This document shows, piece by piece, positions 59,671-64,000 of a stretch of DNA of 64,000 bases. The translations under genes and the position numbers were made by a program. Within the stretch, counting starts at the first letter, position 1, and each line of letters starts with the position of its first letter. Under the pieces are notes generated by a model, which was not told the origin of the DNA, searched no databases, and was given only the letters and a program-made list of their open reading frames with translations. Source of the stretch: GCA-2733415 sp049614485 (GTDB lineage Bacteria; Bacteroidota; Bacteroidia; Flavobacteriales; Flavobacteriaceae); NCBI GenBank assembly GCA_049614485.1, contig JBMZDR010000001.1:124001-188000 (forward strand), read 5' to 3'.

Positions 59671-60495
59671 TTATAATTCAATTTCTACGATTGTGCCATT
59701 AGGGAATATTAGCGTGGCATCGTTATCACACGTATTGTCTCCATAGTCTCCTGTAAATATTAATTCGTTGTAATTAAAATCAATTGTCCCGCTTACAAAA
59801 TACCAACATGTCAATTCACGTCTTAAATTGATATTAATAGTTGCGCTGTAAGTGTTTCCGTTGTCAAAAGTTGTGCTCCAATTTCCAGACACCAAAAATA
59901 CATCATCTGTCCAGTCTAATAATGTGTCACTGCCTTCAATCCATTCCCTTAGAATTGTTCCAGTGCGCTCACCTACCATACCATCTGGCCATGTAATTGT
60001 AAAGTCAACATGAATTGTTGATTGAGGGTTTCCGTTTGTATTAGATCTAATGTGGTCAATAACATCGCTTCCTTGAACATCTAGATTGTTAAATGTAAAA
60101 TCTATTAGAGTGTATGTGATTGTTTTAGTGTCAGCTAAGATATCGCCAACATAAGTGTATAAGATTTTACCTGTTATGGCATTTCCGTTTGGCATCACAC
60201 ATGCGGTAGTTCCAAAATCAAATTCTACAGAATGGTTAGTGCCGTCTGAAGTGTAAGTTCGCGTAACACAATCTGGTAGGTATGTTTGGTTGTTGTTTGT
60301 AGTGTTTTTATTAGCGCCATCCTCTTCATAATCTTTTGTGATGATAGAGTTGACTTCCTCGGCTATTTTATTTGCTTCTTCAGATTTTGAGAGTTCTTGA
60401 GGATTGTAGTTTTCAGTTGTAGGAATATTGGTTTTATTATCCTCACAACTCATAAGGGCTATTACTGTGATTAAGCTTAAAACTATTTTTTTCAT
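59671..60495 (-). CDS. Lipoprotein of unknown function, beta-rich
   Basis: From ATG 60495 it has 274 residues with lipoprotein signal MKKIVLSLITVIALMSCED (Cys17). After an Asn/Glu-rich spacer (~20-70) the mature part repeats short strands rich in Thr and Asp (TRTYTSDGTNHSVEFDFG, TYTLIDFTFNNLDVQG, GNWSTTFDNGNTYSATI), suggesting a beta-sandwich or open barrel, with four Cys that may pair. No motif identifies a function. It resembles many uncharacterised Bacteroidetes surface lipoproteins. It has its own terminator. Confidence 0.65.
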   Translation of the reverse strand: MKKIVLSLITVIALMSCEDNKTNIPTTENYNPQELSKSEEANKIAEEVNSIITKDYEEDGANKNTTNNNQTYLPDCVTRTYTSDGTNHSVEFDFGTTACVMPNGNAITGKILYTYVGDILADTKTITYTLIDFTFNNLDVQGSDVIDHIRSNTNGNPQSTIHVDFTITWPDGMVGERTGTILREWIEGSDTLLDWTDDVFLVSGNWSTTFDNGNTYSATININLRRELTCWYFVSGTIDFNYNELIFTGDYGDNTCDNDATLIFPNGTIVEIEL

Positions 60496-60563
60496 ATCAA
60501 TTAGGTGTTTACACATGTGCTTTGTTTAGCGCATGTGATGTTAATATATAAAATATTTATAAC

Positions 60564-60600
60564 AAAAAAAGCGCCACAATAACATGTGACGCTTTTTTAT
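60564..60600 (-). terminator. Intrinsic terminator of pnp
   Basis: AAAGCGCCAC / GTGACGCTTT, one internal mismatch, followed on the minus strand by a seven-T run; 20 bp after the pnp stop. Confidence 0.82.
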
Positions 60601-60619
60601 AGGTTATTTTAATTTAAAA

Positions 60620-62776
60620 CTAGGCCTCTTTTTTTGGAGCTGGTTTTTTGTCTTCTCTTGGTGGCCTTGGTAATAAGGCTTTTTTAGAAACTTTTTCTTT
60701 TCTTGTTTTTGGGTCTCTACCAAAATACTTCACGTCAAAAACATCTCCCATGTTTACAACATCAGATACATTTTCTGTACGAGACCAAGCTAATTCACTT
60801 ACGTGTAATAACACTTCGTTTCCTGGAGCTTCCATGTATTCAACAACAGCACCAAAGTCAAGCATTTTAATAACTTTTACTTCGTAAACGCTACCAACTT
60901 TCGGTTTGAACGTGATTGAATCAATTTTAGCTAATACTGCATTAATTCCGTCTTGTCCAGTTCCTAAAATTTCAACAATTCCTTCTTCAGTTACAGGGTC
61001 TTCATTAATTACGATAGTACATCCTGTTTCTTTTTGTAATTCTTGAATTACTTTTCCTCCTGGTCCAATTAATGCGCCAATAAATTCATTAGCAATTGTT
61101 CTTGTTACCATTTTAGGTGCGTGAGATTTTACATCTTCTGCAGGAGTTGAAATAGTGTCAGTTAATTTACTTAAGATGTGTAAACGCCCGTCACGAGCTT
61201 GCTTTAGCGCGTTTACTAAAATTTCGTAAGATAATCCTTTAACTTTAATATCCATCTGACAAGCTGTAATACCGTCAGCAGTTCCAGTTACTTTAAAATC
61301 CATATCTCCTAAGTGATCTTCATCTCCTAAAATATCAGATAATACAGCGTAACGATCACCATCAGAAATTAACCCCATTGCGATACCTGAAACTGGTTTT
61401 TTCATTTTAATACCAGCATCCATCATTGCCATTGTTCCGGCACAAACTGTAGCCATAGAAGAAGAACCGTTAGATTCTAATACTTCTGATACAACTCTTA
61501 CAGTGTATGGGCAGTCATCTGGTACCATTCCTTTTAATGCACGTTGCGCTAAGTTACCATGACCAACTTCTCTACGAGATGTTCCTCTTAATGGTCTTGC
61601 TTCACCTGTACAAAATGGAGGGAAGTTATAATGTAAATAGAATGTTTCTTCACCTTCGTAAGTTGGCATATCTATTTTGTTTGCTTCTCTTGAAGTACCT
61701 AAAGTTACTGTTGCTAACGCCTGAGTTTCTCCTCTTGTAAAAATAGAAGAACCGTGTGTAGATGGCAAGTAATCTACCTCACACCAGATTGGTCTGATGT
61801 CTGTAGTTTTACGTCCGTCTAAACGTAATCCTTCAGCTAAAGTTAATTCTCTAACAGCTTCTTTATTTGCTTTGTTGAAGTATTTTCCAACTAAATCACC
61901 ATATTCAGCTAACTCTTCTTCAGTAAATGAGGCGATAACTTCTTCCTTTACTTCTGAAAATGCTGCTGAACGTTCTGCTTTAGAAGTTCCTTTTTTAGCA
62001 ATTGCATAACATTTGTCATATGCAAGGTTGTGAATCTTTTCAGCTAAGTCATCATTAGATGCTTCAGCCTCATATTCACGAGTTTCTTTCTTTCCGAAAG
62101 CTTCAGCTAAACGTACTTGAGCAGCACATTGTACTTTAATAGCTTCGTGAGCAAATTTAATTGCATCTGCCATTTCTTCTTCAGAAACTTCGTCCATTTC
62201 TCCTTCTACCATCATTACTGAATCTGCAGAAGCACCAATCATCATATCTAAATCAGCATTTGCTAATTGTGTTCTGCTTGGGTTGATGACGAACTCTCCA
62301 TTTACTCTTGCAACACGAACTTCAGAAATTGGTGTTTCAAAAGGGATGTCACTTAATTGTATTACAGTAGAAGCGGCTAAACCAGCTAAAGCATCAGGCA
62401 TTACATCTTCATCATGAGACATTAACTGTATCATAACTTGAGTTTCTGCGTGGTAATCTTTAGGGAATAACGGGCGTAAAACACGGTCTACTAAACGCAT
62501 TGTTAATACTTCACCGTCACTTGGTCTTGCTTCTCTTTTGAAGAAACCACCTGGGTAACGTCCTGCTGCAGCAAATTTTTCTCTGTAATCTACCGTTAAT
62601 GGTAAAAAGTCTACTGCGCTTTGTTTGTAGTTAGAAACTACAGTACATAAAAGCATTGCTTTTCCCATTTGTACAACAACCGAACCATGCGCTTGCTTTG
62701 CTAATTTTCCGGTTTCGATAGAAATTTCTCTTCCATCTCCTAGGTCAATGACCTCTCTAAAAACTTTTGGAATCAT
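60620..62776 (-). CDS. pnp: Polyribonucleotide nucleotidyltransferase
   Basis: Phosphate-dependent 3'-5' exoribonuclease (718 residues), active as a trimer in RNA decay. It has two RNase PH domains (~10-140 and ~310-530, the latter active: FTRGETQALATVTLG, GTSRREVGHGNLAQRAL, SDILGDEDHLGDMDFKV), a KH domain with GPGGKVIQELQKETG (~565-580) and an S1 domain (~630-695, VYEVKVIKMLDFGAVVEY). The tail is Lys/Pro-rich. It is downstream of rpsO in the same direction, the common bacterial rpsO-pnp order, but a terminator lies between them. Confidence 0.97.
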   Translation of the reverse strand: MIPKVFREVIDLGDGREISIETGKLAKQAHGSVVVQMGKAMLLCTVVSNYKQSAVDFLPLTVDYREKFAAAGRYPGGFFKREARPSDGEVLTMRLVDRVLRPLFPKDYHAETQVMIQLMSHDEDVMPDALAGLAASTVIQLSDIPFETPISEVRVARVNGEFVINPSRTQLANADLDMMIGASADSVMMVEGEMDEVSEEEMADAIKFAHEAIKVQCAAQVRLAEAFGKKETREYEAEASNDDLAEKIHNLAYDKCYAIAKKGTSKAERSAAFSEVKEEVIASFTEEELAEYGDLVGKYFNKANKEAVRELTLAEGLRLDGRKTTDIRPIWCEVDYLPSTHGSSIFTRGETQALATVTLGTSREANKIDMPTYEGEETFYLHYNFPPFCTGEARPLRGTSRREVGHGNLAQRALKGMVPDDCPYTVRVVSEVLESNGSSSMATVCAGTMAMMDAGIKMKKPVSGIAMGLISDGDRYAVLSDILGDEDHLGDMDFKVTGTADGITACQMDIKVKGLSYEILVNALKQARDGRLHILSKLTDTISTPAEDVKSHAPKMVTRTIANEFIGALIGPGGKVIQELQKETGCTIVINEDPVTEEGIVEILGTGQDGINAVLAKIDSITFKPKVGSVYEVKVIKMLDFGAVVEYMEAPGNEVLLHVSELAWSRTENVSDVVNMGDVFDVKYFGRDPKTRKEKVSKKALLPRPPREDKKPAPKKEA

Positions 62777-62903
62777 AATTTTTTTAATTCTTAATTAAAC
62801 ATTGGTTGTTGTGTTGTTGTAGTAGTTGTACTCCAATGAAAAACTATAGTTTTAGCTTCTTCGTTATGTATTTAAAACTAAATTAGTGGTTTAGCTTTAA
62901 ATG

Positions 62904-62933
62904 AAAAAGAGAGGCGTAAAGCCTCTCTTTTTT
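62904..62933 (-). terminator. Intrinsic terminator of rpsO
   Basis: AAAGAGAGGC / GCCTCTCTTT with a 5-nt loop and T-run on the minus strand, immediately after the rpsO stop. It would limit read-through into pnp. Confidence 0.88.
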
Positions 62934-62935
62934 GA

Positions 62936-63205
62936 TTATTTTCTTAATCCTAATTCTTTAACAATAGCACGATATCTTAAGATATCTTTTTTAGTTAAAT
63001 AGTCAAGTAAACTTCTTCTTTTACCTACTAGCATTACTAAGGCACGCTCAGTGTTGTAATCTTTACGATTCTTTTTTAAATGCTCAGTTAAGTGGTTGAT
63101 TCTTTCTGTGAATAAGGCAATTTGCCCTTCTGCAGAACCAGTGTTTTTTGCATCACCTCCGTGTTTTGCGAAAAGTTCAGCTTTTGCTTCTTTAGTTAAT
63201 AACAT
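62936..63205 (-). CDS. rpsO: 30S ribosomal protein S15
   Basis: Binds the 16S rRNA three-way junction early in 30S assembly. The 89-residue protein is full length: MLLTKEAKAELFAKHGG, NTGSAEGQIALFTERINHLTEHLK and LVGKRRSLLDYLTKKDILRYR match the family. It has a consensus promoter (63262-63291) and a short leader that starts with a 9-bp hairpin. Autogenous control by S15 binding to its own leader is known in other bacteria. Confidence 0.97.
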   Translation of the reverse strand: MLLTKEAKAELFAKHGGDAKNTGSAEGQIALFTERINHLTEHLKKNRKDYNTERALVMLVGKRRSLLDYLTKKDILRYRAIVKELGLRK

Positions 63206-63236
63206 GCTAATATTTATTTAAATGATTGTTATGTAA

Positions 63237-63257
63237 TTGATATGATTTTCATATCAA
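63237..63257 (-). repeat. 9-bp-arm inverted repeat at the 5' end of the rpsO leader
   Basis: TTGATATGA-TTT-TCATATCAA lies just downstream of the -7 box, so the predicted mRNA would begin with this hairpin. It ends 31 bp before the rpsO ATG. Confidence 0.6.
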
Positions 63258-63261
63258 GCTG

Positions 63262-63291
63262 CAAATATAAGATATAAATGCTAACTAACAA
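63262..63291 (-). promoter_or_regulatory. Promoter of rpsO
   Basis: On the minus strand TTG (63289-63291), 19 bp, TATATTTG (63262-63269): exact Bacteroidetes consensus and spacing. Confidence 0.65.
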
Positions 63292-63304
63292 TTAAAAAAT
63301 GCAA

Positions 63305-64000
63305 TTATGCTCTTATTTTATTGTTTCCAATTAAATCTAAATATAAATTTAATTTGTCTTTCAATTCTGCTCTAGGTGTAATGAAATCTAGAAACCCTTT
63401 GTCTAAAACAAACTCAGCAGTTTGAAATCCGTCTGGTAATTCTTTTCCTGTTGTATCTTTAACAATTCTTGGTCCGGCAAAAGCGATTAATGCACCTGGT
63501 TCAGAAATATTAATATCTCCTAACATGGCGAAAGAAGCTGTTGTTCCTCCGGTTGTAGGATCAGTACATAATGATACGTAAGGAATTTTAGCTTCAGCCA
63601 GCTGCGCTAATTTAGATGACGTTTTGGCTAATTGCATTAATGATAATGCGGCTTCCATCATACGTGCTCCTCCAGATTTAGAGATGATTAAAAACGGAAT
63701 GTTGTTTTTTAATGAGTGGTCTGCTGCGCGAGCAATTTTTTCTCCAACAACAGATCCCATTGATCCTCCAATGAAAGCGAAGTCCATACAAGCAACAACT
63801 AAATCTTTTCCTTTAGATTTTCCAACGGCAGTTCTTACCGCGTCTTTTAAATTTGTTTTCTTTTTTGCTTCTTTTAAACGATCTGTATACTTTTTCTTGT
63901 CCTCAAATTTTAAAGGATCTTTTGAAGTCAAGTTTTCGTTTAATTCAGTGTATGTGTTGTCGTCAAAAAGAATTTCAAAATACTCATTACTTCCAACTCT
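63305..64000 (-). CDS. accD: Acetyl-CoA carboxylase carboxyltransferase subunit beta, 5' end outside the window
   Basis: C-terminal ~231 residues of AccD, which with AccA transfers CO2 from carboxybiotin to acetyl-CoA. The frame is open through the right edge (RVGSNEYFEILFDDNTYTELNENL precedes the TTG at 63931), so that TTG is not the start. The crotonase-like domain has FIGGSMGSVVGEKI, ISKSGGARMMEAALSLMQL, SLCTDPTTGGTTASFAMLGD and AFAGPRIVKDTTG. The N-terminal zinc finger lies outside the window. The C-terminus ends normally. Confidence 0.95.
   Translation of the reverse strand, partial: RVGSNEYFEILFDDNTYTELNENLTSKDPLKFEDKKKYTDRLKEAKKKTNLKDAVRTAVGKSKGKDLVVACMDFAFIGGSMGSVVGEKIARAADHSLKNNIPFLIISKSGGARMMEAALSLMQLAKTSSKLAQLAEAKIPYVSLCTDPTTGGTTASFAMLGDINISEPGALIAFAGPRIVKDTTGKELPDGFQTAEFVLDKGFLDFITPRAELKDKLNLYLDLIGNNKIRA

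Noticed and set aside
1..64000. CRISPR arrays, insertion sequences, prophage, integron attC sites, toxin-antitoxin pairs
   Set aside because: No spaced direct repeats, transposase, integrase or capsid-like genes were found; the window is core chromosome.

Overview
The window is one continuous stretch of chromosome from a low-GC member of Bacteroidetes, almost certainly a Flavobacteriaceae. The evidence is the gene content: gldA, gldB and gldC of the gliding and type IX secretion apparatus, a short RpoD without region 1.1, and DUF1573, DUF5686 and 2TM-domain proteins. Promoters also fit the group. Many intergenic regions carry the Bacteroidetes -7 box TAnnTTTG, sometimes with a TTG about 19 bp upstream, and Shine-Dalgarno sequences are scarce. 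I see no prophage, insertion sequence, integron or CRISPR array. The interest lies in regulatory structure and unusual fusions.

Layout. 1-2.7 kb: the end of a DoxX-like membrane protein, a flavin monooxygenase carrying a DnaJ-like Cys finger, and a TrmH-type methyltransferase. 2.7-10.6 kb: a DUF1573 protein, mutS, lipoproteins, waaA, a sugar aminotransferase and galE. 11-19.6 kb, mostly minus strand: fabD, a 2TM-DHFR fusion with thyA, a CNT nucleoside transporter with an extra N-terminal domain, a bifunctional nuclease and etfBA. 19.8-25.4 kb: pdhB, a DUF5686 outer-membrane protein, a serine hydrolase and gldA. 25.5-36 kb: a phenylalanine/chorismate operon (pheA, DAHP synthase-chorismate mutase, rsgA, dtd), then a mazG-like gene, aroA, queA and dnaG. 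36-39.7 kb: nadE, gldBC, engB and an alpha/beta hydrolase. 39.9-55.4 kb: the complete run of the division and cell wall cluster, mraZ-rsmH-ftsL-ftsI-murE-mraY-murD-ftsW-murG-murC-ftsQ-ftsA-ftsZ. 55.5-64 kb: a YqeY protein, tRNA-Arg, an MtfA-like peptidase, rpe, rpoD, pnp, rpsO and a partial accD.

The most notable finding is between gldA and pheA (25476-25665). A canonical promoter (TTG-N19-TACATTTG) precedes a 27-codon reading frame with seven Phe codons, six of them within an eight-codon block. An intrinsic terminator follows, then prephenate dehydratase. Three mutually exclusive RNA pairings can be drawn by hand: a protector, an antiterminator and the terminator. This is the full logic of a ribosome-mediated phenylalanine attenuator, read here in a Bacteroidetes genome.

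Other points worth a second look are a 10-bp-periodic GTGGTAAAA array upstream of mraZ (a probable MraZ operator), a perfect 15-bp-arm palindrome upstream of rpoD, a hairpin at the predicted 5' end of the rpsO mRNA, and a DnaG whose zinc-ribbon ligands are all replaced. The aromatic operon also lacks the aminotransferase and tyrA genes that, from memory, usually sit inside it in related genomes.
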